Source of the DNA: Corynebacterium pseudokroppenstedtii
Lineage (GTDB): Bacteria; Actinomycetota; Actinomycetes; Mycobacteriales; Mycobacteriaceae
Direction of reading: 5' to 3'
DNA: 64,000 bases
NCBI RefSeq assembly: GCF_019754945.1
Contig: NZ_JAEUWU010000002.1
Location: 1-64,000 of the forward strand
A model generated the notes under the pieces. The model was not told the DNA's origin. It made no database searches and saw only the letters and a list, made by a program, of their open reading frames with translations. This document shows positions 1 to 7,385 of this stretch, in pieces; position 1 is the first letter of the stretch, and every line of letters begins with the position of its first letter. The position numbers and the translations under genes were made by a program.

Positions 1-2
1 AC

Positions 3-212
3 GTTAATGGTTCCTACAAAAACGAGCTGATCCATACTCGCAGGTGGGATGAGGTTGTCGAGGTGGAAATCGCGACGTTTGAGTGGGTGTCATGGTGGAA
101 CGAGACGAGGCTTCACCAAAGCTTGGGATACCGAACCCCGGTCGAAGTGGAAACCGAATTTTGGGACCAGCACCCGCCGCAAGCAATAATAGAAATCAAG
201 GCAAATGCCTAG
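3..212 (+). pseudogene. IS3-family transposase, C-terminal fragment
   Basis: The frame opens at the window edge and reads about 69 residues to a TAG stop. The residues KNELIH, then WVSWWNETRLHQSLGYRTPVE, are the usual C-terminal signature of the rve integrase domain in IS3-family OrfB transposases. The N-terminal part lies outside the window, so the intact or broken state of the full gene cannot be judged here. It points toward erm(X) and ends just before a tandem copy of a 19-bp sequence that looks like the element's terminal repeat. The family call is firm; the particular IS is not named. Confidence 0.8.
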
Positions 213-215
213 GAA

Positions 216-253
216 CAAAACCCGGGGCACTTCACAAAACCCGGGGCACTTCA
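216..253. repeat. Tandem 19-bp repeat, probable IS3-element end
   Basis: The sequence CAAAACCCGGGGCACTTCA occurs twice with no gap, at 216-234 and 235-253. It follows the IS3 transposase stop directly, where a right terminal inverted repeat is expected. Two abutting ends could be a relic of two adjacent copies or of a tandem end duplication. Confidence 0.7.
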
Positions 254-279
254 CACCCGCGAATTTAAATGGATATAAT
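250..279 (+). promoter_or_regulatory. Candidate erm(X) promoter
   Basis: A perfect TATAAT lies at 274-279 and a TTCACA -35-like hexamer at 250-255, with an 18-base spacer. The -35 hexamer overlaps the end of the IS repeat. Initiation about seven bases past the -10 would fall at or next to the leader ATG at 287, so the transcript would be leaderless or nearly so. Confidence 0.55.
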
Positions 280-286
280 TAGACCC

Positions 287-334
287 ATGTTGATTTCAGG
301 TACCGCTTTCTTGCGGTTGCGCACCAACCGCTAA
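287..334 (+). CDS. ErmX leader peptide
   Basis: A 15-residue open frame reads MLISGTAFLRLRTNR and stops at TAA, about 100 bases ahead of erm(X). Short leader peptides of this kind mediate macrolide-induced translational attenuation of erm genes: a drug-stalled ribosome changes the folding of the downstream RNA. No Shine-Dalgarno sequence precedes it, which fits translation from a leaderless transcript. Confidence 0.8.
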   Translation: MLISGTAFLRLRTNR

Positions 335-406
335 GGCGGTTTCCTACCCCGTAGGTTAAAAACCACTCCGGTCCTTTAGCCGGGCGGCTATTTGTCATGC
401 CCGGCT
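326..406 (+). promoter_or_regulatory. erm(X) attenuator hairpins
   Basis: Two hairpins follow or overlap the leader-peptide end: AACCGC/GCGGTT at 326-341, and AGCCGGGC/GCCCGGCT at 378-406. Neither is followed by a U tract, so they fit translational rather than transcriptional attenuation. They lie just ahead of the AAGGAG ribosome site at about 420. Confidence 0.55.
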
Positions 407-433
407 CCCTTTCAAATCCAAGGAGCACACCTG

Positions 434-1288
434 ATGTCTGCATACGGACACGGCCGTCACGAGCATGGCCAAAATTTTCTCACCAACCACAAGATCATCA
501 ACTCCATCATCGACCTTGTGAAACAAACCTCCGGCCCCATCATTGAGATCGGACCAGGAAGCGGTGCCCTCACTCACCCGATGGCCCACTTGGGGAGGGC
601 GATAACGGCAGTTGAAGTGGACGCAAAACTAGCTGCCAAAATCACACAAGAAACCTCCTCGGCGGCGGTCGAAGTGGTCCATGATGATTTCCTTAACTTC
701 CGGTTACCCGCCACTCCCTGCGTCATTGTGGGAAACATTCCCTTTCACCTCACCACTGCCATTCTTCGAAAGTTGCTGCATGCGCCAGCATGGACTGACG
801 CTGTACTCCTCATGCAGTGGGAAGTCGCTCGCCGCCGGGCCGGGGTAGGCGCAAGCACGATGATGACGGCTCAGTGGTCCCCATGGTTCACATTTCACCT
901 GGGTTCTCGGGTACCAAGGCCTGCTTTCCGGCCACAGCCAAACGTTGACGGGGGGATCTTAGTGATCCGCCGGGTGGGTGACCCGAAGATTCCGATAGAG
1001 CAGCGCAAAGCCTTTCAGGCGATGGTGCACACCGTTTTCACTGCCCGGGGACGCGGGATAGGGGAAATTCTCCGAAGGGCAGGGTTGTTTTCATCACGTT
1101 CAGAAACACAATCATGGTTGCGCTCGCGAGGAATCGACCCCGCGACCCTACCTCCCAGATTGCACACCAACGACTGGATCGATCTCTTCCAGGTGACTGG
1201 TTCCTCTCTACCTCACCATCGACCCATTTCACCATCGGGAAGTAGTCAACGACCTCCTCAACGGAAAAACCGAAGCCGGCGGCGTTAA
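434..1288 (+). CDS. erm(X): 23S rRNA (adenine-N6) methyltransferase Erm(X)
   Basis: This 284-residue enzyme dimethylates the adenine at the macrolide site of 23S rRNA and gives macrolide, lincosamide and streptogramin B resistance. The SAM-binding motif EIGPGSG is at residues 38-44 and the catalytic NIPF motif at 101-104, both typical of Erm/KsgA enzymes. The C-terminus is long and rich in arginine, as in actinobacterial Erm proteins. An in-frame ATG at 392 also exists, but the ATG at 434 is preceded by AAGGAG at proper spacing and gives the usual Erm(X) length. In corynebacteria erm(X) is commonly carried by Tn5432 with IS1249; here the visible upstream neighbour is an IS3 remnant instead. 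Confidence 0.95.
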   Translation: MSAYGHGRHEHGQNFLTNHKIINSIIDLVKQTSGPIIEIGPGSGALTHPMAHLGRAITAVEVDAKLAAKITQETSSAAVEVVHDDFLNFRLPATPCVIVGNIPFHLTTAILRKLLHAPAWTDAVLLMQWEVARRRAGVGASTMMTAQWSPWFTFHLGSRVPRPAFRPQPNVDGGILVIRRVGDPKIPIEQRKAFQAMVHTVFTARGRGIGEILRRAGLFSSRSETQSWLRSRGIDPATLPPRLHTNDWIDLFQVTGSSLPHHRPISPSGSSQRPPQRKNRSRRR

Positions 1289-1328
1289 TCCCCACCAAAA
1301 CCGAAATCCACCAGTAGTACTAAAAGGG

Positions 1329-1440
1329 CTCTTCCGGTTTTAGAGTGCATTGATTAGTTCGCCGGGGGTTCGGGCGTGGCACAAGATATTGGGGTCCTCG
1401 CTCAATGATATTTCGCAATAGCCAGCAATGAACGCTTGCA
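1329..1440 (-). mobile_element. ISL3-family element end with transposase C-terminal tail
   Basis: The stretch GGCTCTTCCGGTTTTAGAGT at 1329 resembles the terminal inverted repeats of corynebacterial ISL3-family elements of the IS31831/IS1207 type. On the minus strand a short open frame ends LINAL just inside this repeat, as expected for the tail of the transposase gene. The fragment stops within about 15-25 bases of the tet(W) 3' end. The rest of this IS copy is missing, so it is a scar of the event that joined erm(X) and tet(W). The assignment rests on the terminal sequence remembered for the family, not on a search. Confidence 0.55.
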
Positions 1441-1452
1441 TTGCGCAAGACG

Positions 1453-3372
1453 TTACATTATCTTCTGAAACATATAGCGCACCTTGTCCAGGCGGCTGTT
1501 TGGACGGCGGGGCTGGATGACTGGCTTGCCGACAGCGGCCTGATACCCTTTCAGTTCTGTAAGGCATACGCTCTGCCCGTTGGTGTAAAAGGCCAGATCA
1601 GTACGGTATGCCTGTATACAGCGGGCGGGAATCTCGCCAGTAAAGACAACTTCATCCTTTTTTACCTGGACCGTTTCGATGGTGGCACAGTATTTCGGTG
1701 CATCATGATAAGCCCTGGAAAGATATTCCCGGGGCGCATAGAGGGTGAAGGAGAGATAAGGTTCCAGCAGTTGCGTCCCTGATTCCTTCAATGCCTGTTC
1801 CAATACAATCGGGGCCAATGAGCGGAAGTCCGCCGGCGTGCTGACCGGACTGTAATAAAGCCCGTATTCAAAGCAAATCTTACAGTCCGTTACGTTCCAG
1901 CCGAACAAGCCCTGCTCCAGCCCGTAACGGATACCATCCCTGACAGCGTTTTGAAAACTCTGGTTCAAGTATCCCAGCGAAACCCGGCTCTCGTATTGTA
2001 CACCGGAGCCAAGCGGGAGTGGTGTAACAGACAGTCCGATGGATGCCCAAAACGGGTTGGGCGGCACCTCGATATGGATGGTGTGGCTGGCTGCTTTGAG
2101 CGGCCGCTCCATATAAATGACGGTGGGTTCCTTTACCACTGTTTCAAGCTTGTATTTTTCCGACAGCAAAGCGGAAACAACCTCCAACTGCACCCGGCCC
2201 AAAAAAGAAAGAATGATCTCATGGGTGATGGAATCCACCTCGCAGCGCAAAAGCGGGTCAGTATCCGCAAGTTGCGTAAGAGCGTCCAGCAGCCGTTCTC
2301 TTTGCGCTGCCGTTTTCGGCGCAATCGACGTCCGCAGCATGGGGAGGGGGTCCTCACGCCACCTTTTACGAGGGAGCCGGGTTGGGTCCCCTAATACATC
2401 GTTTAACCTCACGCTGTCGCTGGGAAGGATAACAATTTCACCCGGATAAGCGGTGTCTGTCCGAACAATTTCCCCTTTGGATGGAATACGCATCTCTGTG
2501 ATTTTCAGCTTTTCTCTCCCGGCCAGGGCCACCGTATCCCGCAGGCGCAGCGTTCCGCTGTATAGCCGTAGATAGACACGCCGCTGGCCGCAATCTGTAT
2601 ACTCCACCTTGAAAACGCTGCCGCATAGGGCGGCGCTCCCCTGTTCCCCAATCGGTTGGAACAGCCCTGTCACCGCATCCATCAACGGTTGAATGCCAAG
2701 GCCCTTTTTGGCGCTGCCATAATAGACCGGGAACAGGGAGGCGTCTTGAACCCGCCGCTGTTCCTCCCGCACAAGTTTTTCCCGGCTGATTGGTTCTCCT
2801 GCGATATACTTTTCCAATAATTTATCGTTATTTTCGATGACCGCATCCCATGCTTCTATGTCGGTATTTTCCTCCAGGACTATTTCCGGGGACAGCGACA
2901 CCGTCTGCTTGATGATAATATCGGCGGAGAGCTTATCCCGAACAGACTGAACCACGCTCTGCAAATCAACGCCAGCCTGGTCGATCTTGTTGATAAAGAT
3001 AACGGTGGGAATGTTCATTTTCCGCAGGGCATGGAACAGAATACGGGTCTGGGCCTGCACGCCATCTTTAGCGGAGATCACCAAGATGGCCCCATCTAAA
3101 ACAGCCAAAGAGCGGTACACCTCCGCCAAAAAATCCATGTGGCCGGGCGTATCCACAATGTTGACTTTACATCTGTGCCACTGGAAGGAAGTGACTGCCG
3201 CTTGAATGGTAATCCCACGCTGCCGCTCCAAAAACATGGTGTCCGTCCTCGTTGTCCCTTTTTCGACGCTCCCCGGTTCTGAAATGGCTCCGCTGGCATA
3301 TAGCAGGCTCTCCGTCAAGGTCGTCTTTCCAGCGTCTACATGGGCAAGAATTCCAATATTGATTATTTTCAT
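1453..3372 (-). CDS. tet(W): Tetracycline resistance ribosomal protection protein Tet(W)
   Basis: This 639-residue translational GTPase releases tetracycline from the ribosome. It has the EF-G-like GTPase motifs [10 protein letters not shown] (residues 10-19), DTPGHM (74-79) and NKID (128-131), followed by the domains II-V expected for the family, and full family length. The start codon follows GGGAGGACAATCAC, a good ribosome site. A 14-codon leader peptide and a hairpin with a U tract lie upstream, so expression is probably controlled by transcriptional attenuation. Its composition is unlike the flanking corynebacterial DNA, in line with origin in Firmicutes or bifidobacteria. Only about 20 bases separate its stop from an ISL3 end. 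Confidence 0.97.
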   Translation of the reverse strand: MKIINIGILAHVDAGKTTLTESLLYASGAISEPGSVEKGTTRTDTMFLERQRGITIQAAVTSFQWHRCKVNIVDTPGHMDFLAEVYRSLAVLDGAILVISAKDGVQAQTRILFHALRKMNIPTVIFINKIDQAGVDLQSVVQSVRDKLSADIIIKQTVSLSPEIVLEENTDIEAWDAVIENNDKLLEKYIAGEPISREKLVREEQRRVQDASLFPVYYGSAKKGLGIQPLMDAVTGLFQPIGEQGSAALCGSVFKVEYTDCGQRRVYLRLYSGTLRLRDTVALAGREKLKITEMRIPSKGEIVRTDTAYPGEIVILPSDSVRLNDVLGDPTRLPRKRWREDPLPMLRTSIAPKTAAQRERLLDALTQLADTDPLLRCEVDSITHEIILSFLGRVQLEVVSALLSEKYKLETVVKEPTVIYMERPLKAASHTIHIEVPPNPFWASIGLSVTPLPLGSGVQYESRVSLGYLNQSFQNAVRDGIRYGLEQGLFGWNVTDCKICFEYGLYYSPVSTPADFRSLAPIVLEQALKESGTQLLEPYLSFTLYAPREYLSRAYHDAPKYCATIETVQVKKDEVVFTGEIPARCIQAYRTDLAFYTNGQSVCLTELKGYQAAVGKPVIQPRRPNSRLDKVRYMFQKIM

Positions 3373-3410
3373 GTGATTGTCCTCCCTTTACTGCCCCGAA
3401 GGGCATAAAA

Positions 3411-3445
3411 ATCCCCAGCAGTAAAATACTTTTACCACTGGGGAT
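3411..3445 (-). terminator. tet(W) leader attenuator
   Basis: On the minus strand ATCCCCAG and CTGGGGAT, with GTAAAA/TTTTAC inside, form a long hairpin followed by ATTTTT. It overlaps the last codons of the leader peptide. Ribosome movement over the leader would decide whether the hairpin forms, as in other ribosomal-protection tet genes. Confidence 0.75.
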
Positions 3446-3476
3446 GATAATTTGCGGACATACACATATACAGCAT
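3432..3476 (-). CDS. tet(W) leader peptide
   Basis: This 14-residue frame reads MLYMCMSANYHPQW and ends with TAA inside the attenuator hairpin. Its position about 60 bases ahead of tet(W) and its overlap with the terminator stem fit the leader peptides known ahead of tet(M)-type genes. Confidence 0.65.
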   Translation of the reverse strand: MLYMCMSANYHPQW

Positions 3477-3734
3477 ACACCTGTTTGTGAGTGCTGTTTT
3501 TGGGGATATGTCAAAATTGATAAGGCAAAAGTATTCTTAAATTGGGTACAAAAAACTAAGCCCCTACAAAAGGGACTATCATAATCCTTTGTTCCCACTA
3601 TTTGATTATAGTTTTATTTAAGAATACCTTGCCGCATATTTTTTACTCCTTTTCTGGAATTGAATTATTATATCACATCAGTTTTAGGAAAACAAGTATC
3701 TAAAAGAAATTTTTCTTCCCCTTATATGTAACAA

Positions 3735-3835
3735 TCATACCGGCTTCCTAACGTTCAGAATGGTTTCTACTGTCTGCTGCGGTGTTTGGTTGGAATTGTC
3801 CAGCCAAAAGCCGATCCGTGGTGTTGTCTGCATTT
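3735..3835 (-). pseudogene. P-loop kinase-like C-terminal remnant
   Basis: A minus-strand frame ends with residues resembling RIGFWLDNSNQTPQQTVETIL and a TGA stop. The pattern 'xDNSNxTPxxTVExIL' resembles the C-terminal end of small P-loop nucleotide or nucleoside kinases. The upstream part is lost or out of frame. It probably came with the tet(W) segment from another host. The assignment is from motif resemblance only. Confidence 0.3.
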
Positions 3836-3988
3836 TACTAAATACAAATTCAATGTATACAGAAAGAAATATATAAGGAGTGGGAGGGATTCCGCCGTAG
3901 TCGGCATTGTAGGAAAATCCAAAAGTTTAGATTTTCTCAAAATGCTTATCTTTTGGTCTTTGGTTCGGAATAGTGTAGTGCTGGCGGT

Positions 3989-4267
3989 CTATCTATTGTT
4001 TTCGGTTGCTTGCTTCTTTACCGTACATGAGCATTCAGTGTTGGGGATAAACACGACTGCCGCAGCATCCGGCATGACCAACTCACTATCGGAAAGCGTG
4101 GCACCGGGTGCAAGGGTGACAGTCGGCAACGCCAGCACATCGCGTGCAGAAAGCATGCTTGCACGCCGACGTTTACGAGTCCTGCCGGGGTCGGGGTTGG
4201 TGTTGTAATCGGCCCAATCCTTCTCTGGTGGCTTGGGGATCAGCGGGGGAATATCGTGTGGGGACAT
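3989..4267 (-). pseudogene. Truncated hypothetical protein, N-terminal fragment
   Basis: The start ATG at 4267 has a near-perfect ribosome site (GAAGGAGGT), which argues that this is a real gene start. The product begins MSPHDIPPLIPKPPEKDWAD, is basic around residues 28-37 (GRTRKRRRAS), and runs about 92 residues. No family was recognised. The frame appears to run into the tet(W)-associated foreign segment near 4000-4030, so the last 10-15 residues are probably junk and the gene was cut when that segment arrived. An upstream in-frame start at 4312 lacks a ribosome site. Confidence 0.5.
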
Positions 4268-4375
4268 GGGTGCGGACCTCCTTCGGGTTCTGGCCCACAA
4301 CCAGCCTGCCACCTAGGGCCTTGGCTTTGTAGGAAAAAGGTATCTAATCCATCCGTACAAAACTAAGGACCTACT

Positions 4376-4960
4376 GTGCAGCCTAACGGAAATGTCATCG
4401 TCGATACCATCTGCCGCACCGCAAAACTAGGAACTACTATCACCGGTGCCACAGAAAACGGTGACGTCACTGTTATTGAAGCCGAACCCGTCGAGCCGAT
4501 CAATGAATGCCCTACCTGCGGGCAGCCTGGAGTATTCCGCGACCACGTCATCCGCAGCCTGGTCGATCTGCCCATCGTCGGCCACCCAACAACTTCATGT
4601 GCGCCTTCCACGCTACCGGTGCACCAACAAGCGTTGCTTGCAGAAGATCTTCCGTGCTGGCCTTGCCTGCGCGCCCGACAATTCAAAGACCACGGACCAG
4701 GTGACCCACTGGATCCTGCAACGACTCTGCCTAAATCGGATGAGCGTTGCCGCTGCACCCAAGTCATTAGGCCTGGGGTGGGATATGAAGTGTCCCAGGT
4801 TTTGTTCCGTTTGATGAAACCCGTTTTTGAAACAACGTACGGAGCACAACGCACGCCGATGCCAAAGCTTCCGCAACATCGACTACCTCATCAAACCCAC
4901 GACAGTGGGATTCACACCCTCAATCCCCACGCGTGCAATCTTCGCACCTCAAAGATTGAA
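4376..4960 (+). pseudogene. ISL3-family transposase, frameshifted and deleted
   Basis: One frame gives the zinc-ribbon-like start ECPTCGQPGVFRDHVIRSLVDLPIVGHPT. After a frameshift near 4590 the +1 frame continues with HVRLPRYRCTNKRC, then TDQVTHWILQRLCLNRMSVA. These are the N-terminal features of ISL3-family transposases. The catalytic middle is absent, and a short stretch near 4865-4900 (FRNIDYLIKP) may be the tail of the gene after an internal deletion. It cannot make an active transposase. Confidence 0.7.
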
Positions 4961-4971
4961 AAATGAAAGAA

Positions 4972-5011
4972 ACCGGAGGTAACATACCCTTTCGAGTTTG
5001 TTACTTCCGGT
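4972..5011. terminator. Inverted repeat, possible terminator
   Basis: ACCGGAGGTAAC at 4972-4983 pairs with GTTACTTCCGGT at 5000-5011, with one mismatch. Read on the minus strand it is followed by a T-rich run (TTTCTTTCATTTTT), so it could stop leftward transcription into the ISL3 remnant. Confidence 0.4.
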
Positions 5012-5146
5012 GGTGCAGTTTGTTCAACTGCTCATCAGGATCTTACGGGGGATAACACTAACACACCCTGACTCTTGGAAAACGCAGCACACAGACCGTG
5101 CACACCCTCACCGATAAAATGGGCACCAGTCCCGAAAGGAGAAGGA

Positions 5147-5410
5147 ATGTACACGACCATCACCCTCGCCGCACTCGCAGTACTTTTCGTCTTAATCATC
5201 CAGACCATCCGCCGCGAACGGCCAGAAGACCGTATGTATTACGCCGCGCTTGGAGGCAGCATAAGCGCAGCAATGATCCTTGTCCCCTCCTTCCTTTTCA
5301 CCCAGGCCGGTCTCTCGCGAGAACTGGCCGCACTGCTCATCTCCTTCGGCCTACTAGCCTTGTGGATTACCATTTTCGGACTCCGCCTAAACGCAAGAAC
5401 TAGCAGGTAA
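5147..5410 (+). CDS. Small three-helix membrane protein
   Basis: The ATG at 5147 follows AAAGGAGAAGGA, a strong ribosome site, and replaces a longer frame that opens at 5075. The 87-residue product starts MYTTITLAALAVLFVLIIQTI, a clear first transmembrane helix, then a basic loop (RRERPEDR), and two further hydrophobic stretches at about residues 33-50 and 58-80. No family was recognised. It stands alone between an IS remnant and a palindrome-rich repeat, so it is likely mobile-element cargo. Confidence 0.6.
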   Translation: MYTTITLAALAVLFVLIIQTIRRERPEDRMYYAALGGSISAAMILVPSFLFTQAGLSRELAALLISFGLLALWITIFGLRLNARTSR

Positions 5411-5426
5411 ACCTGCATAACACAGA

Positions 5427-5511
5427 ACATATGCTTTAGCATATGGCGGAACATACGCTATAACATATGCCTAAACATATGTTCCGCCATATGGCAGGAC
5501 TCGCGGGCGCA
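5427..5511. repeat. Palindrome-rich repeat, copy A (res-like)
   Basis: This segment contains ACATATGCTTTAGCATATG, then CCTAAACATATGTTCCGCCATATGGCAGGAC-type sequence and ends near GGGCGC. It consists of several CATATG-centred half-sites in both orientations. A second copy lies at 6172-6243 in the same orientation, next to a serine resolvase gene. Clustered dyads of this sort are typical of resolvase res sites. Copy A has one extra half-site (ACATACGCTATA) compared with copy B. Confidence 0.6.
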
Positions 5512-5645
5512 CGAATACGCAGATTCCCGCCCGCAGTAGAGAAAAGGAGGGCTACGGGCTCAGTGTGGGAGTATTGCGAAACCTTCGCGCGCCCATTAGC
5601 CTAAAAAGTGACAGCACAGTTCATCCCTGAATTGCGGCTGCACAA

Positions 5646-5689
5646 TAAAAAGGGCCCCAACGAGTGCCAGCTCGTTGAGACCCTCGGGC
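5646..5689 (-). terminator. Terminator after small membrane peptide gene
   Basis: On the minus strand the stem CAACGAG/CTCGTTG, extended by GGCCC/GGGCC pairs, is followed by TTTTTATT. It starts directly after the stop codon of the 49-residue peptide gene and is a typical rho-independent terminator. Confidence 0.7.
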
Positions 5690-5839
5690 CTAAAGACCCA
5701 CGTGAAGCATCGCGGTAACGAGCTTCACGATTACGGTCACAAGAACTATGACCTTGGTAGCCACATCTAGCCAGTCAAGCTTGGTGGCATCAAGGTCTTT
5801 TCTTTTGCGACCGGGTGTATCCAATGAGTGTTTACCCAT
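5690..5839 (-). CDS. 49-residue single-helix membrane peptide
   Basis: The ATG at 5839 is preceded by AAAGGGAGGTAGACA, an excellent ribosome site, and the stop is followed at once by a rho-independent terminator, so this is a compact complete gene. The first 29 residues are charged and basic (GKHSLDTPGRKRKDLDATK), then one hydrophobic helix (VIVLVTVIVKLVTAML) and a short end. No family was recognised. The design, a short monocistronic membrane peptide on a mobile element, resembles type I toxins and holin-like peptides, but no antisense RNA is demonstrated. It sits between the two palindrome-rich repeats. Confidence 0.6.
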   Translation of the reverse strand: MGKHSLDTPGRKRKDLDATKLDWLDVATKVIVLVTVIVKLVTAMLHVGL

Positions 5840-6171
5840 TGTCTACCTCCCTTTACGTCGTAGGGTTGTCCGCTCGCCTGAAAAAGGCGCGCGGGACAGC
5901 CCACGTCACGCGCGGGCCTTACCGCGCACCGACGAGGAAGTCACGCCCACGCCCCACCACAGGTGGCGGGGCATGATTGTGAACCGGCACTAACGTTAGC
6001 AGCCACCCCTGACGAGACCTAGAAGCATGATTTCACCCCTGCCTTTATAAAAGCCGCCCATGAGGGGAAACCCGTACAGTGCTACTTGCAGCTGCACTCA
6101 ACACCGCTAATTTCTCTGCCTGTCACCCTATCTAGACGCACGAAAATGCTGGCAGTGCTACATAACTGCCG

Positions 6172-6243
6172 ACATATGCTTTAGCATATGCCTAAACATA
6201 TGTCCCGCCATATGGCAAGACATATGACGGGGCTCATGGGCGC
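6172..6243. repeat. Palindrome-rich repeat, copy B (res-like)
   Basis: ACATATGCTTTAGCATATG, CCTAAACATATG and CCGCCATATGGCA are shared with copy A at 5427, followed by a further ACATATGA half-site. It lies directly downstream of the serine resolvase stop, the usual neighbourhood for a resolution site. Confidence 0.6.
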
Positions 6244-6271
6244 GCTGATCTACCATCACGGCTGCACTACC

Positions 6272-6865
6272 CTAGGTGTTTTTCAATGCTCGATACACCG
6301 TAGGACGGGTTACCCCAAATTCCCGCGCTAGTGCTGCCTTTGACTCCCCTGCCAATATGCGCCGTTTAATCTCCGCTACTTGCTGCGGGCTAAGAGCGGG
6401 TTTGCGGCCTTTGTACTTTCCGGCCTTTTTCGCCAACGCAATCCCCTCCGCCTGGCGCTCGCGGATAATGGCCCGCTCAAACTCCGCGAAGCTACCGAGA
6501 ATTCCGAGCATTAAATCCGCGCGCGGATCGGACGTGTCTTTCGCAAACGCGAGATTCTCATGCAGGAAAGTAACAGTCACACCCTTGCCGGTAAGTTCAT
6601 CAACAATACCGCGCAGATCTGTCAGCGATCGGGCGAGACGGTCAATCGACGACACGACAAGTTCGTCACCGTCTCGCACGTACGCCATACACTCGACAAG
6701 TCCAGGGCGGGCAGTCTTGGTGCGGCCGGAAATCCTATCTTCAAAAAACCGGTCAATCCTGCCGGAAGCATTGAGTAGTTCTTTCTGGCGCTGATTATTC
6801 TGCTCCACCGTGGAGACACGGATATAGCCCACCCGCTGCCCATGCGAACCAGAGTCATTGACCAT
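6272..6865 (-). CDS. Small serine recombinase (resolvase/invertase family)
   Basis: This 197-residue protein has the serine-recombinase N-terminal domain: RVGYIRVSTVEQ contains the catalytic serine near residue 19, DRLARS and the FERAIIRER helix carry the conserved arginines and the dimer helix. The C-terminal helix-turn-helix (ALSPQQVAEIKRR... FGVTRPTVYRAL) is typical of Tn3-type and Sin-like resolvases. Full family length. Its ATG overlaps the stop of the preceding 88-residue gene (TAATG), so the two are translated together. The palindrome-rich repeats at 6172 and 5427 are likely its binding sites, by inference. Confidence 0.9.
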   Translation of the reverse strand: MVNDSGSHGQRVGYIRVSTVEQNNQRQKELLNASGRIDRFFEDRISGRTKTARPGLVECMAYVRDGDELVVSSIDRLARSLTDLRGIVDELTGKGVTVTFLHENLAFAKDTSDPRADLMLGILGSFAEFERAIIRERQAEGIALAKKAGKYKGRKPALSPQQVAEIKRRILAGESKAALAREFGVTRPTVYRALKNT

Positions 6866-7131
6866 TAGTCTTCGCTCCGCGAAGGTTTAAAGGCGGCATT
6901 CTCTTGTTCTATGACTGCATCACGATACGACTCGATTGCATCCGAGAGGGCATAAAGCTGAACACCGTCGAGGCCATCAGCGTCAGCAAGCAAGGATTGT
7001 ACAATCCTGCCCAACGCCTGCTGCCCCGACGAGAGTCCACCATGCAGATCTTTCACCCGCGCCAACGCGGGTACAGAGTCAATATGACTTTCAATATGGA
7101 AACCGTCAGACGATAACATCACACTCACCAC
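6865..7131 (-). CDS. Hypothetical protein translationally coupled to the resolvase
   Basis: The 88-residue product has no family that I recognise. It is acidic toward the middle and probably helical, with LADADGLDGVQLYALSDAIESYRDAVIEQ as the most helix-like part. Its stop overlaps the resolvase start by one base, which indicates an operon. In some mobile elements a small partner gene precedes the recombinase; a role in controlling it is only a guess. Confidence 0.6.
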   Translation of the reverse strand: MVSVMLSSDGFHIESHIDSVPALARVKDLHGGLSSGQQALGRIVQSLLADADGLDGVQLYALSDAIESYRDAVIEQENAAFKPSRSED

Positions 7132-7385
7132 TTTCTGTAAACATAAGGCTTAGACCCCGCTAGACACGTGTAAAACAATGCTAGGAACGGCCCTATTTTA
7201 CAGGAAACATTCTGCCGCACACCGGCGTAACAATAGGGTGTACCCAAATGAGCGCCACGCTCGTAGTCACTGGCCTTAGGCGCCGTGAACAGGGAGTGAC
7301 GCGGATCTCTCTCGCAGTAGACATAACTACACCATCCATCCGGTACACTTACGTTGTTCACGATTAAACGATTAAGGAGACGCGC

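Noticed and set aside
4446-4814. Possible independent 122-residue gene
   Set aside because: Its residues are the second frame of the ISL3 transposase pseudogene.
5427-6243. CRISPR array from the CATATG repeats
   Set aside because: There are two unequal clusters of palindromes 740 bases apart, not regularly spaced repeats with spacers.
7125-7361. 78-residue minus-strand frame ahead of the efflux pump
   Set aside because: No ribosome site, no family signal, and it overlaps the start of the resolvase-linked gene.
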